From an uncultured Parabacteroides sp. (lineage in GTDB: Bacteria; Bacteroidota; Bacteroidia; Bacteroidales; Tannerellaceae), in assembly GCA_949289155.1 (NCBI GenBank), contig CASEMX010000003.1, positions 1 through 64,000 on the forward strand: DNA of 64,000 bases, given 5' to 3'. The notes under the pieces were generated by a model, which saw nothing but the letters and a program-made list of their open reading frames with translations, had not been told where the DNA came from and searched no databases. Below, piece by piece: positions 1 to 9,341 of the stretch; position 1 is the first letter of the stretch; each line of letters starts with the position of its first letter. The position numbers were made by a program, and so were the translations under genes.

Positions 1-106
1 GAATGGAGCGCCCGAGAGCGTTGCCTGTTTGAGCGAAGCGAGTTTGCAACGCGAACAGCGGAATGAAGGAAGTGAGTAGCGAAGCAGGCGCAGCCTTGAT
101 TTTTTG

Positions 107-188
107 GTTCTTTTGCATCAAGGCAAAAGAACAATACAATCTGGTGCAAGCCAGAAAGTAGGGTCCTTTTGCAATAAGGCAAAAGAAC
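107..188. repeat. Pair of near-identical inverted repeats
   Basis: Two hairpin-forming copies lie 56 bases apart. The first has perfect 10-base arms GTTCTTTTGC at 107-116 and GCAAAAGAAC at 123-132. The second has arms at 163-172 and 179-188 with one G-U-type mismatch. The GC-rich stretch before them (1-100) also has short inverted arms (GCGTTGC at 18-24, GCAACGC at 46-52). From memory, similar AAAAGAAC hairpins are scattered between genes in many Bacteroidetes; I could not check this. No gene is visible in 1-241. Confidence 0.6.
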
Positions 189-197
189 AGAAGAAAA

Positions 198-229
198 ATT
201 GGTTATATCAGATATTTTCTTTTTCTTTG
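198..229 (+). promoter_or_regulatory. Possible promoter of the thiamine operon
   Basis: TTTCTTTG at 222-229 resembles the Bacteroidetes -7 box TAnnTTTG, and ATTG at 198-201 lies 20 bases upstream where a TTTG box is expected. Both boxes deviate from consensus. Placement just ahead of the riboswitch is what makes it plausible. Confidence 0.35.
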
Positions 230-241
230 CGAAACGAAAAC

Positions 242-318
242 AAAGGGGTGCTTTCCCGAAAGGAGGAAAGCTGAGATTATACCCTCGCACCTGATGCAGT
301 TCGTACTGCCGTAGGGAT
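242..318 (+). promoter_or_regulatory. TPP riboswitch (THI element)
   Basis: The conserved THI-box elements appear in order: GGGGTGC near 244, CTGAGA at 271-276, TACCC at 280-284, ACCTGATGCAG at 289-299 and GTAGGGA at 311-317. This aptamer binds thiamine pyrophosphate and lowers expression of the genes after it. It sits about 90 bases upstream of the thiS start, so it most likely controls thiS-thiG-thiC-thiH. The sequence does not show whether control is by termination or by blocking translation. Confidence 0.95.
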
Positions 319-407
319 TGTTTAAGAAAGCTACGCGGATATCCATTCCCCACTTTCCTACCTCAGAGAAGCTCCACTTTGTGATTCGGCCATTAATTAG
401 AAAGAAT

Positions 408-608
408 ATGAAAATCAAGGTGAACAACAAAGAAATGGAGCTACCCGCAGCGAATACATTGCAACAAGTAGCCGAGGCGCTGGCGCTTCCCGAACGGGGA
501 GTAGCGGTGGCCGTGAATAATCGCATCGTTCCCCGTGCGGAATGGGCGGCGCATCCCGTGTGCGAAAACGATTCGTTGGTCGTCATCAAAGCGGCGTGCG
601 GAGGATAA
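408..608 (+). CDS. thiS: Thiamine biosynthesis sulfur carrier ThiS
   Basis: A 66-residue ubiquitin-fold protein ending in the Gly-Gly tail that ThiF adenylates and that then carries the sulfur as a thiocarboxylate for making the thiazole ring in the cytoplasm. The length and the beta-grasp pattern (MKIKVNNKEMEL at the start, VAVNNRIVPR in the middle) fit the family. An in-frame ATG at 318 would add 30 residues unlike ThiS and overlap the riboswitch, so the ATG at 408 is chosen. It is the first gene of the thi operon, directly after the TPP riboswitch. Confidence 0.93.
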   Translation: MKIKVNNKEMELPAANTLQQVAEALALPERGVAVAVNNRIVPRAEWAAHPVCENDSLVVIKAACGG

Positions 609-618
609 GAATACAGAC

Positions 619-744
619 AGGAGTTAAAGGAGTTATCGCTTCGCTTAGGAGTTAAAGGAGTTAAAGCCGATACCTTTATATTATATGTATAGGCAAAAGC
701 ATTTGGCTCTAACTCCAGCGAACTCCTCTAACTCCCTTTAACTT
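619..744. repeat. Direct and inverted repeats between thiS and thiG
   Basis: A 17-base unit AGGAGTTAAAGGAGTTA occurs exactly at 619-635 and 647-663 (28 bases apart), and a nearly complementary stretch lies at 728-744. The transcript could fold into a long stem within the thi operon. The role is unknown: it might affect mRNA stability between the short thiS message and thiG, or mark a lost gene, since many Bacteroides have thiE here (from memory). Confidence 0.6.
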
Positions 745-761
745 CTAATAAAAAGTAGAAT

Positions 762-1538
762 ATGGATAAATTAATCATTGCAGGAAAAGAATTTAATTCG
801 CGCTTGTTCTTAGGGACAGGCAAATTCAACTCGAACGAGTTGATGGAAAAGGCGCTCTTGGCATCGGGCACGGAGATGGTGACGGTAGCCATGAAGCGCA
901 TCGATTTGGAAGACAAGGAAGACGATATGCTGAAACATATTGTCCATCCGCATATCCAATTGTTGCCCAACACGTCGGGCGTGCGCAATGCCGAAGAGGC
1001 GGTCTTTGCAGCGCAAATGGCCCGCGAGGCGTTCGGAACGAACTGGTTGAAACTGGAAATCCACCCCGACCCGCGCTACCTCTTGCCCGACACGGTCGAG
1101 ACGCTCAAGGCGACGGAGCAATTGGTCAAATTAGGTTTCGTCGTATTGCCCTATTGCCAGGCTGACCCCGTGCTGTGCAAACAATTGGAAGAGGCAGGAG
1201 CTGCCACCGTCATGCCGCTGGGTGCGCCGATTGGTACGAACCGCGGACTCCAGACGCGTGAGTTCCTTCAGATTATCATCGAACAGGCAGGCATTCCGGT
1301 GGTCGTAGATGCCGGTATCGGAGCGCCGAGCCATGCCGCCGAAGCCATGGAGCTGGGCGCCTCGGCCGTATTGGTGAACACCGCCATTGCCGTAGCAGGC
1401 GACCCCATCCGCATGGCCACCGCCTTCAAGCAAGCGGTAGAAGCCGGACGCGAAGCCTACGAAGCCGGATTGGGAGGAAGTGCCCCAACGTTGGAAGCCT
1501 CGGCCTCATCACCCCTAACGGCATTTTTAGATAAGTAA
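762..1538 (+). CDS. thiG: Thiazole synthase ThiG
   Basis: A 258-residue TIM-barrel enzyme that condenses deoxyxylulose 5-phosphate, dehydroglycine (from ThiH) and ThiS-bound sulfur into the thiazole phosphate of thiamine. Lys97 in [10 protein letters not shown] is in the place of the Schiff-base lysine, and GTNRGLQT and [19 protein letters not shown] are the family phosphate and substrate loops. The length is typical. It lies between thiS and thiC with only 28 bases before thiC, so it is co-transcribed under the riboswitch. Confidence 0.97.
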   Translation: MDKLIIAGKEFNSRLFLGTGKFNSNELMEKALLASGTEMVTVAMKRIDLEDKEDDMLKHIVHPHIQLLPNTSGVRNAEEAVFAAQMAREAFGTNWLKLEIHPDPRYLLPDTVETLKATEQLVKLGFVVLPYCQADPVLCKQLEEAGAATVMPLGAPIGTNRGLQTREFLQIIIEQAGIPVVVDAGIGAPSHAAEAMELGASAVLVNTAIAVAGDPIRMATAFKQAVEAGREAYEAGLGGSAPTLEASASSPLTAFLDK

Positions 1539-1542
1539 GTAG

Positions 1543-3261
<1,719 letters not shown>

Positions 3262-3331
3262 ACACAGAGACACGGAGGCACAGAGTTTGTTTTGTATTAA
3301 AAAAGACTCCGAGACTCAGTGTCTCCGTGTT
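3262..3331. repeat. Imperfect inverted repeat between thiC and thiH
   Basis: The stretches 3262-3285 (starting ACACAGAGACACGGAGG) and 3307-3331 (ending GTCTCCGTGTT) are imperfect reverse complements around a T-rich loop. There is no clean T-tract after the right arm, and the hairpin ends only about 20 bases before the thiH start. It could be a processing site or partial attenuator inside the operon. Confidence 0.6.
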
Positions 3332-3350
3332 GTTAAATTTGAATCGAAAT

Positions 3351-4484
3351 ATGTTTTCAGAAGAATTAGAAAAGATAGATTGGGATGCGACGACGGAGGC
3401 GATTGCGTCGAAAACGGAGGCGGATGTCCGTCGTGCGCTCGCCAAGTCCCATTTGGATGTAGATGATTTCATGGCGCTCATTTCTCCAGCCGCCGAGCCT
3501 TATCTGGAGACCATGGCGCAATTAAGCTACAAATATACGCGCGAACGATTCGGCAATACGATGTCTATGTTCGTACCGCTTTATATTACCAACTCATGCA
3601 CGAACTCGTGTGTTTACTGCGGATTCCACATCAGTAACCCGATGAAGCGCACCATCCTGACGGAAGAGGAAATCGTGAACGAATATAAGGCAATCAAGAA
3701 ACTGGCGCCTTTTGAGAACCTACTCCTCGTCACGGGCGAAAATCCAGCCAAGGCAGGTGTCCCCTACATCGCCCGCGCCCTTGATTTGGCAAAGCCCTAT
3801 TTCGCGAATCTGAAGATAGAGGTAATGCCGCTCTCTACGGAGGAATACAAAGAGCTCACACACCACGGCATGAACGGTGTGATTTGTTTTCAAGAAACAT
3901 ATCATAAAGCGAACTACAACATTTACCATCCGCGCGGTATGAAGTCGAAATTCGATTGGCGCGTGAATGGATTCGACCGCATGGGGCAGGCTGGCGTGCA
4001 CAGCATCGGCATGGGCGTGCTTATCGGGTTGGAGAAAGAGTGGCGCACGGACGTCACGATGATGGCTTACCACTTGCGTTATCTCCAGAAACATTATTGG
4101 AAGACGAAATACAGTTTCAACTTCCCGCGAATGCGCCCTTCGGAGAACGGTGGGTTCCAGCCAAACGTCGTTATGAGTGACCGCGAATTGGCACAACTTA
4201 CGTTCGCGACCCGCATCTTCGACCATGATGTGGATATCTCTTATTCCACACGCGAGAGTGCCACCTTCCGCGACCACATGGCACGGCTGGGCGTTACGAC
4301 CATGAGCGCCGAAAGCAAAACAGAGCCGGGAGGCTATTATTCCTATCCGCAGACACTGGAGCAATTCCACGTGAGCGACGAACGTACCGCGAAAGAGGTC
4401 ACTGCCGCTCTCAAAGGCGTCGGAATTGAACCGGTATGGAAAGATTGGGACCAAACGTTTGATGAAGTAACAATGAATAATTAA
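3351..4484 (+). CDS. thiH: 2-iminoacetate synthase ThiH
   Basis: A radical SAM tyrosine lyase that cleaves tyrosine to p-cresol and dehydroglycine, the glycine-derived part of the thiazole. The cluster motif CxxxCxxC is Cys83-Cys87-Cys90, followed by GFHISNP. The ATG at 3351 gives 377 residues, like E. coli ThiH. A GTG at 3327 in frame lies inside the preceding hairpin and is less likely. The use of ThiH rather than the oxygen-dependent glycine oxidase ThiO fits an anaerobe. Confidence 0.95.
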   Translation: MFSEELEKIDWDATTEAIASKTEADVRRALAKSHLDVDDFMALISPAAEPYLETMAQLSYKYTRERFGNTMSMFVPLYITNSCTNSCVYCGFHISNPMKRTILTEEEIVNEYKAIKKLAPFENLLLVTGENPAKAGVPYIARALDLAKPYFANLKIEVMPLSTEEYKELTHHGMNGVICFQETYHKANYNIYHPRGMKSKFDWRVNGFDRMGQAGVHSIGMGVLIGLEKEWRTDVTMMAYHLRYLQKHYWKTKYSFNFPRMRPSENGGFQPNVVMSDRELAQLTFATRIFDHDVDISYSTRESATFRDHMARLGVTTMSAESKTEPGGYYSYPQTLEQFHVSDERTAKEVTAALKGVGIEPVWKDWDQTFDEVTMNN

Positions 4485-4497
4485 TAATACACCAGAG

Positions 4498-4543
4498 AAA
4501 CGGAAAACATATACCTATGAAATGGAATGTTTTCCGTTTTATT
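4498..4543 (+). terminator. Strong hairpin between thiH and thiF
   Basis: A perfect 13-base stem, AAACGGAAAACAT at 4498-4510 and its complement at 4527-4539, with a 16-base loop and followed by a T-rich stretch. It looks like an intrinsic terminator for thiS-thiH, so thiF would be made from readthrough or from its own promoter, which I could not find. Confidence 0.75.
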
Positions 4544-4559
4544 TTAAAAAGAGGAATAG

Positions 4560-5249
4560 ATGGAACGTTATAACAGACATTTACTGCTTCCTGAGATTGG
4601 AGAAGAAGGACAAAAGAAGCTTGCTGAAGCGCGCGTATTGCTTGTTGGCGTTGGAGGATTGGGCTCTCCGGTCGCATTATATCTTGCGGCCGCCGGAGTA
4701 GGGCATTTGGGACTGGTGGATAACGATCGAGTCAGCCAGTCGAACCTACAACGCCAAGTACTTTATCAGGAATCGGAGGTCGGACAATTGAAGGTAGATT
4801 GCGCCGCTCGGCGTTTGGCTGCGCTGAATGGGGATATCCAGATAGAAACCTATCCGTTCCGTCTGACAAAGGAGAATGCAGAGCAACTGATTGCTTCGTA
4901 CGATTGGGTAGTGGATGGATGTGATAATTTCGAGACCCGTTATCTGATAAGCGATGTGACGTCTCGTTTGGGCATACCTTATATATATGGTGCAATTCGC
5001 GAATTCGATGGGCAGGTAACTGTGTTCAATTTGCCGGGCGGTTGTACTTATCGGGATTTATATCCGGAGAACGAAGCGGTAGTGTCGGCAGAACTTCCGA
5101 AAGGCGTATTGGGCGTCCTGCCCGGAGTAGTCGGTTGCGTAGAAGCATCGGAAGTGATTAAATTGATTACAGGATGCGGTGAACCACTTAACCGCCGGCT
5201 CTGGACCATCGATTTGCTCACGCTGCAAAGTCATCTGTTTGCTTTTTAA
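4560..5249 (+). CDS. thiF: ThiF/MoeB/HesA-type adenylyltransferase
   Basis: An E1-like enzyme that adenylates the C-terminal glycine of ThiS. The nucleotide-binding loop GVGGLG is at residues 30-35, with DNDRVSQSNLQRQ and VDGCDNFETRYL following as in the family. At 229 residues it is slightly short. The two zinc-binding CxxC pairs normal in ThiF and MoeB are absent: the CYRC site reads CTYRD and the C-terminus has no cysteines. The residue aligned with the sulfur-accepting cysteine of E. coli ThiF also seems missing. Position after thiH supports a ThiF role; a MoeB-type partner cannot be excluded. Confidence 0.85.
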   Translation: MERYNRHLLLPEIGEEGQKKLAEARVLLVGVGGLGSPVALYLAAAGVGHLGLVDNDRVSQSNLQRQVLYQESEVGQLKVDCAARRLAALNGDIQIETYPFRLTKENAEQLIASYDWVVDGCDNFETRYLISDVTSRLGIPYIYGAIREFDGQVTVFNLPGGCTYRDLYPENEAVVSAELPKGVLGVLPGVVGCVEASEVIKLITGCGEPLNRRLWTIDLLTLQSHLFAF

Positions 5250-5552
5250 AAAGGACGGAGAATCTGCACAAATTGTCCGACATTGTAGCCGAAAATTCAT
5301 GGTGCAGTAACTGAATCTTCATAAAGATGTCATTTTCTCTTGTATATTTCTTTTCAGAAAAAGAGGCTTAATGGATATATAAATCTCTGATTTTTAAAAT
5401 ACAATGGGATATGATACAAAAGTATGTCGTACAACATAGAAAATAAATGAAAGATTTTTCGAAAATTATTTGGTGCGCTAAAAAAAAGTCCGTAAGTTAG
5501 CGGTACAATAATAAAGGAAAACTAATTATTAACCTCTAAAATAGATAAGGCC
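5250..5552. other. Intergenic region, no clear feature
   Basis: About 300 bases, AT-rich, between thiF and the HTH gene. I see no open frame worth calling, no clean hairpin terminator and no good TAnnTTTG box. TACAATAA near 5502 is the nearest promoter-like stretch ahead of the next gene. Confidence 0.5.
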
Positions 5553-5825
5553 ATGACAAAGACAATCACGTTTAACGAACTTCGTAAGATTAAAGATAGT
5601 TTACCTGATGGTAGTACTCATCGTATTGCTGACGAATTAGGAGTTTCTGTAGAAACTGTTCGTAATTACTTTGGAGGACAAAACTTCCAGGACGGAAAGA
5701 GTTGCGGTATTCATATCGAACCGGGTCCCGATGGAGGAATTGTCGTACTGGATGATACAACAATCTTAGATCGTGCGATGCAGATATTGGCAGAAAGCCA
5801 GCAAGCATCCGCACACGAAGCGTAA
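5553..5825 (+). CDS. Small HTH DNA-binding protein
   Basis: A 90-residue protein with a clear helix-turn-helix around residues 20-42 (HRIADELGVSVETVRNYFGG), preceded by a short N-terminal helix, then a glycine-rich turn GPDGGIVVLDDTT and a C-terminal helix. It resembles short DNA-binding proteins conserved in Bacteroidales whose targets are unknown to me. It stands alone, with an intergenic region before it and a terminator right after it. Function beyond DNA binding is not supported. Confidence 0.8.
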   Translation: MTKTITFNELRKIKDSLPDGSTHRIADELGVSVETVRNYFGGQNFQDGKSCGIHIEPGPDGGIVVLDDTTILDRAMQILAESQQASAHEA

Positions 5826-5848
5826 AAAACGTTTTATTCAAATTGACT

Positions 5849-5897
5849 AATCCCAGAGTAGTGTTGAATTTCCATTAAACTTACTCTGGGATTTTTT
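5849..5897 (+). terminator. Intrinsic terminator
   Basis: A perfect 12-base stem AATCCCAGAGTA at 5849-5860 with its complement at 5882-5893, running into a T-tract. It closes the HTH gene. Confidence 0.9.
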
Positions 5898-5934
5898 CCT
5901 TACAGTTTTTATTCACTTTTAAATGGAATAGGAT

Positions 5935-7059
5935 ATGGAAGACAGATTGATAACATTAGCTATTCATACGTTTGAAAAGGCGCAAATGCTGAAGATGATT
6001 CTTGAATCGGAAGGTATAGAGGTTTATATTCATAATGTAAATCAGATACAGCCGGTTATCTCGGCGGGTGTACGCGTTCGAATCAAGGAAAGTGATTTGC
6101 CACACGCTTTGCGGGTCATCGAAGACGCTAAATGGATGGAAAACGCGAATGCAGAAGAAGAGGAAAAGGCAAAAGAAGCGAAATCAAAGCGGAAACGTGT
6201 GTTAGTACCGGTCGATTTTTCGGATTATTCTTTAAAGGCATGCGAGATAGCAATTAATTACGCACATAAGATGAATGCAGAGGTCATGATAATGCATGCT
6301 TATTACAGCATTTACTATCCTTCAGCTATCCCGTTGGGTGATACATTAGCTTATCAAGCAAATGAAGAGAGTACACGGCAGATGTTGGAGCGTGTACAGG
6401 GTGATATGGCAAGTATCTGCGGCGAAATAGATGCTAAAATGGAGAAGGGCGAATTGCCGACCGTGAAGTATGATTATACTCTCCGGGAAGGGCTTCCGGA
6501 AGAGGAGATTATCGCCTACGGAAAGGAATATCGTCCGGATATCATCATTATGGGAACTCGCGGAAAGGACCAAAAAGATATCGACCTGATTGGAAGTGTT
6601 ACGGGAGAGGTTATCGAGATGAATAAAGTCCCGGTTTTAGCTATTCCGGAAAATGTTCCTTTCAACGATTTGGGTGCAGTGAAAAATATAGCCTTTGCTA
6701 CGTCGTTCAGTCAGCGGGACTTGATAGCATTCGACCGTTTCATGGAAGTAATCAAAGGATATGACGTACATATTCATCTGTTTAATATCTCGACAAGCCG
6801 AGATGAATGGAATGAAATCCGTTTGACCGGCGTTCGCGAGTATTTCCAGCGGCAATATCCAGAAGCAAATATTACTTATACGGTATTGGATGACGGTGAT
6901 TTGCTGTTGGCTATCGAAAAATTCGTGCGGGATAAACAAATTGACCTGATTGCCTTGACGACTTACCGGCGGAATATTTTGGCGCGAATCCTGAATCCAA
7001 GTATTGCAAAGAAGATGTTGTTCCATACGGATACGCCATTGTTGGTCATGCATGCCTGA
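5935..7059 (+). CDS. Tandem universal stress protein with DUF2007-like N-terminus
   Basis: A 374-residue cytoplasmic protein in three parts. Residues about 5-65 resemble the DUF2007 (putative signal-transducing, ferredoxin-like) domain. Residues about 88-238 are a UspA domain starting KRVLVPVDFSDYS. Residues about 248-374 are a second UspA domain. The first Usp domain ends with the ATP-binding pattern G-2x-G-9x-G-S (GTRGKDQKDIDLIGSV, near residue 207); the second has no such motif. Such proteins act in stress and dormancy responses, with ATP as a likely ligand of the first domain. It is monocistronic, between two terminators. Confidence 0.88.
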   Translation: MEDRLITLAIHTFEKAQMLKMILESEGIEVYIHNVNQIQPVISAGVRVRIKESDLPHALRVIEDAKWMENANAEEEEKAKEAKSKRKRVLVPVDFSDYSLKACEIAINYAHKMNAEVMIMHAYYSIYYPSAIPLGDTLAYQANEESTRQMLERVQGDMASICGEIDAKMEKGELPTVKYDYTLREGLPEEEIIAYGKEYRPDIIIMGTRGKDQKDIDLIGSVTGEVIEMNKVPVLAIPENVPFNDLGAVKNIAFATSFSQRDLIAFDRFMEVIKGYDVHIHLFNISTSRDEWNEIRLTGVREYFQRQYPEANITYTVLDDGDLLLAIEKFVRDKQIDLIALTTYRRNILARILNPSIAKKMLFHTDTPLLVMHA

Positions 7060-7132
7060 AAAAAGAGCGGTACGACCGATAAAAAGGCAAGGCGGCAAGT
7101 CGTTCGTTTGCAACAATAAGTGAATCGATGAA

Positions 7133-7195
7133 AAATATCGGTTATTTTCGGAAAACTAACCATCGTTTTTTAAGAAATAGCCGATATTTTTTCTG
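7133..7195 (+). terminator. Intrinsic terminator after the stress protein
   Basis: Stem arms 7133-7146 (AAATATCGGTTATT) and 7176-7189 (AATAGCCGATATTT) pair with one G-U, and a T-run follows. Confidence 0.75.
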
Positions 7196-7330
7196 AAAAG
7201 AAAGGCGGTTTTATTTTTAAGACAAAATCGCCAGACTTTTTAGTTTGTCATATCGGATAAAGCAGATGCTGACAGACATGAATTTTTCTTCAGAAAGTAG
7301 AATAAACGCTATGAATATGAGAAAAAGTCG

Positions 7331-7338
7331 TATATTTG
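7331..7338 (+). promoter_or_regulatory. Promoter -7 box TATATTTG
   Basis: A perfect TAnnTTTG match 33 bases before the LytTR gene start. No TTTG box is seen at the usual upstream distance. It probably starts the signalling cluster. Confidence 0.7.
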
Positions 7339-7371
7339 TTCGACAGAAACACATAAATAGAGAAAAACGCA

Positions 7372-7758
7372 ATGGACCGATATTTGATTATTAAGACGAG
7401 AGATGAATTGCTTCGTATAAAAATAGGTCAAATACTGTACTTTGAGGCAGACCGAAACTATACTAAGCTCTTATTATCTAATAGCATACAATTTACATTT
7501 GCCATAAACATAGGAAAAATAGAAGAGTTGCTGGAGAAACAGGTTTCGGGAAGCAATCAAATATTGATGCGGGTGGGAAAAAGCCATATCATCAATAAAA
7601 ACCATATTTTGCAAATCAATCTTCCGAAACAAAAATTGCTTCTTCTTACGGAAGATGGCAAACCAAGAGAGTTGACTATTTCAAAAGACCCGCTGAAAGT
7701 GCTGAAAGAGGCGTTGGAACAGGAAGTAGAACGGAATGTGGAAGAGGCAAAAGGATAG
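7372..7758 (+). CDS. Stand-alone LytTR DNA-binding protein
   Basis: A 128-residue protein that is almost entirely a LytTR domain: residues about 10-110 contain the family pattern I-x-Y-FEADRNYTKLLL, then the conserved basic block RVGKSHIINKNHI near residue 65. LytTR domains normally sit behind a receiver domain in a response regulator; here there is none, so activity must be controlled another way. It lies 8 bases before an FHA gene and opens the Ser/Thr phosphorylation cluster, so it may be the transcriptional output or local regulator of that module. That link is inferred from position only. Confidence 0.88.
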   Translation: MDRYLIIKTRDELLRIKIGQILYFEADRNYTKLLLSNSIQFTFAINIGKIEELLEKQVSGSNQILMRVGKSHIINKNHILQINLPKQKLLLLTEDGKPRELTISKDPLKVLKEALEQEVERNVEEAKG

Positions 7759-7766
7759 AAATAAAT

Positions 7767-8423
7767 ATGATGGTAATCACAATTGGTAAAAATCCGGATA
7801 ATGATTATATAATAGAAGACCCGCAAGTCAGCCGACACCATGCGCGGCTGACACGAGAAGCGGATGGGTTCTGGCTATTGGAGGATTTGGGCTCTTTAAA
7901 CGGAACATTCGTAAACGGAATCCAGATAATAAAAAAGCGAATTGTTCCTACCGACAATATCTGCGTAGGGAAAGATTGTCGAATCGATTTTAAAGAGCTT
8001 CTTAAAAGTAAAAATGATTACAGCGAAGAGTTTAATGCGTTGAAAAAGGTATATGATAATTATACAAAGGAGAAAGTAAGGATACAATCGGCCAATCAAT
8101 TCAAAACGCGCCTGTTCCAAGCATTGCCTTTTGCGCTTTTAGGAATTGTCGGAATGGTTATTAATTCTGCGGGAAAGGGAAGTTCCGTGTGGTACGTCGT
8201 TTGTATGTTGCTTATAATCTGTGCGCCGGTAGTAGGAGTGTATTTAGGGGCTCACCAGTCGGCTAAAATTCCCCAGCAACTTCAAGATTTGACGAATCAA
8301 TTCAAGATTGATTACGTATGCCCGAAGTGTGGGACGTTTTTAGGGGATATTCCTTGGGAATCCTTGAAAAATAAGAAGCATTGCCCCATTTCTTCCTGTC
8401 AGGCACGGTGGACAGAAGAGTAA
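7767..8423 (+). CDS. FHA-domain membrane protein with zinc ribbon
   Basis: A 218-residue protein. Residues 1-75 are a forkhead-associated domain with the full signature: GKNPDNDYII, SRHHARL and GSLNGTFVNG, which read phosphothreonine. Residues about 117-160 hold two hydrophobic membrane segments. The cytoplasmic tail has a zinc-ribbon-like CPKCGTF then CPISSC. It therefore looks like an inner-membrane docking protein for threonine-phosphorylated partners, plausibly substrates of the kinase at 10191. Two adjacent ATGs at 7767 and 7770 are equally good starts. Confidence 0.9.
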   Translation: MMVITIGKNPDNDYIIEDPQVSRHHARLTREADGFWLLEDLGSLNGTFVNGIQIIKKRIVPTDNICVGKDCRIDFKELLKSKNDYSEEFNALKKVYDNYTKEKVRIQSANQFKTRLFQALPFALLGIVGMVINSAGKGSSVWYVVCMLLIICAPVVGVYLGAHQSAKIPQQLQDLTNQFKIDYVCPKCGTFLGDIPWESLKNKKHCPISSCQARWTEE

Positions 8424-8480
8424 CTTTCGTATTTAAAAAACGTACCTTTCGTACATAAAACCCAAATGTTTGATTATAAG

Positions 8481-8514
8481 GGATAATTATTCATGGCGGA
8501 TAATTATCCTTTTT
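8481..8514 (+). terminator. AT-rich hairpin with T-tract
   Basis: A perfect 10-base stem GGATAATTAT (8481-8490) and ATAATTATCC (8500-8509) followed by five pyrimidines. It may end the FHA transcript, or act as an operator, since the next promoter box begins two bases after it. Confidence 0.6.
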
Positions 8515-8515
8515 C

Positions 8516-8523
8516 TACTTTTG
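8516..8523 (+). promoter_or_regulatory. Promoter -7 box TACTTTTG
   Basis: A perfect TAnnTTTG match 44 bases before the acidic small protein, right after the palindrome at 8481-8509, which could act as its operator. Confidence 0.65.
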
Positions 8524-8567
8524 CGTCGGAATTAATTAATCAATAAATATGAGGAAGGAATAGTATT

Positions 8568-8819
8568 ATGCATGAGAATGATTATACATTCGTTACATTG
8601 GATAATAGCGAAGAAGCGCCGTTATTGGGGGATGCCGTTGTAGTGGATGTAGATGGAGACGGGGGCATACTGGATGCAGTTATGCTGGACGATGTACAAA
8701 CCGATAGCACTGATTTTATTACTTTGTCGGATGATACGGTGATAATTTCGGATGCTAACGTGATGGACGATGGTTTTTCGATTGATATAGATGGAGCAGA
8801 CATTTCATTTATAGTATGA
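8568..8819 (+). CDS. Very acidic 83-residue protein in the FHA/kinase cluster
   Basis: I do not recognise this protein. It has no lysine or arginine and is rich in Asp, Val, Thr and Ser. DVDGDGGILDAV near residue 27 looks like a calcium-binding EF-hand loop; DIDGADIS near the end is similar. It has TLDN, TLSD and TDST sites of the T-x-x-D/acidic type. Its stop overlaps the start of the next FHA gene (ATGA at 8816-8819), so the two are translationally coupled. The own promoter, the overlap and the cluster suggest a target or partner of the kinase and FHA proteins; this is inference. Confidence 0.75.
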   Translation: MHENDYTFVTLDNSEEAPLLGDAVVVDVDGDGGILDAVMLDDVQTDSTDFITLSDDTVIISDANVMDDGFSIDIDGADISFIV

Positions 8820-9331
8820 TATCGATAAAATGTCCACATTGTCAAGTAGGATTAAAAGTAAACGAGGGGAAACTTCCCCTCGGAATTACTTCCTTTAAGT
8901 GTCCTCAATGCAAACAAGCTATTCCGATTTCACTGGTGCTGGAAAAGAAGAATGGTTCGTCAGAAGATTCTGAGACCATTCTTATTCAACCAGTCAAAGA
9001 AACTACGGGAAAACTGACCGTAGTCGCCGCACCGGAGACCCCCGAACAGATATTTCCTTTGCATGAAGGAGTATTTATTGTCGGGCGCAAGTCGTCTGCT
9101 TCGAAAGCCGACTTAATGATTGAGACAGGTGATCGATCGATGAGTCGCGAACATATACGAATCGAAGTAAAAAAAGAGCCCAGAGGAGGATATAAACATT
9201 ACCTTTCAGATAATAATAGCAAGAATCATACGTTATATAAGAGTAATTACTTAGAAGAAGGTGAAATTGTGGTGTTGAATAACAATGATGAGATTGTTAT
9301 TGGGCATACAATTTTGCGCTTTAACGTATAA
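8816..9331 (+). CDS. Zinc-ribbon plus FHA protein
   Basis: A 171-residue cytoplasmic protein. It opens with a zinc-ribbon of the CPHC-x(18)-CPQC type (residues about 5-31, MJ0042-like). After a linker, residues about 75-170 form an FHA domain: FIVGRKSSASKADLMI, then SREHIRIEV, then NSKNHTLY in place of the usual NGT loop, and a final DEIVIGHTILRF strand. The missing NGT threonine does not by itself abolish phosphothreonine binding. It is translationally coupled to the acidic protein before it and ends 10 bases before the phosphatase. Confidence 0.88.
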   Translation: MISIKCPHCQVGLKVNEGKLPLGITSFKCPQCKQAIPISLVLEKKNGSSEDSETILIQPVKETTGKLTVVAAPETPEQIFPLHEGVFIVGRKSSASKADLMIETGDRSMSREHIRIEVKKEPRGGYKHYLSDNNSKNHTLYKSNYLEEGEIVVLNNNDEIVIGHTILRFNV

Positions 9332-9341
9332 AAAAGATTCT

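Noticed and set aside
318..407. 30-residue N-terminal extension of ThiS
   Set aside because: It starts inside the riboswitch end and would place unlike sequence before a full-length ThiS.
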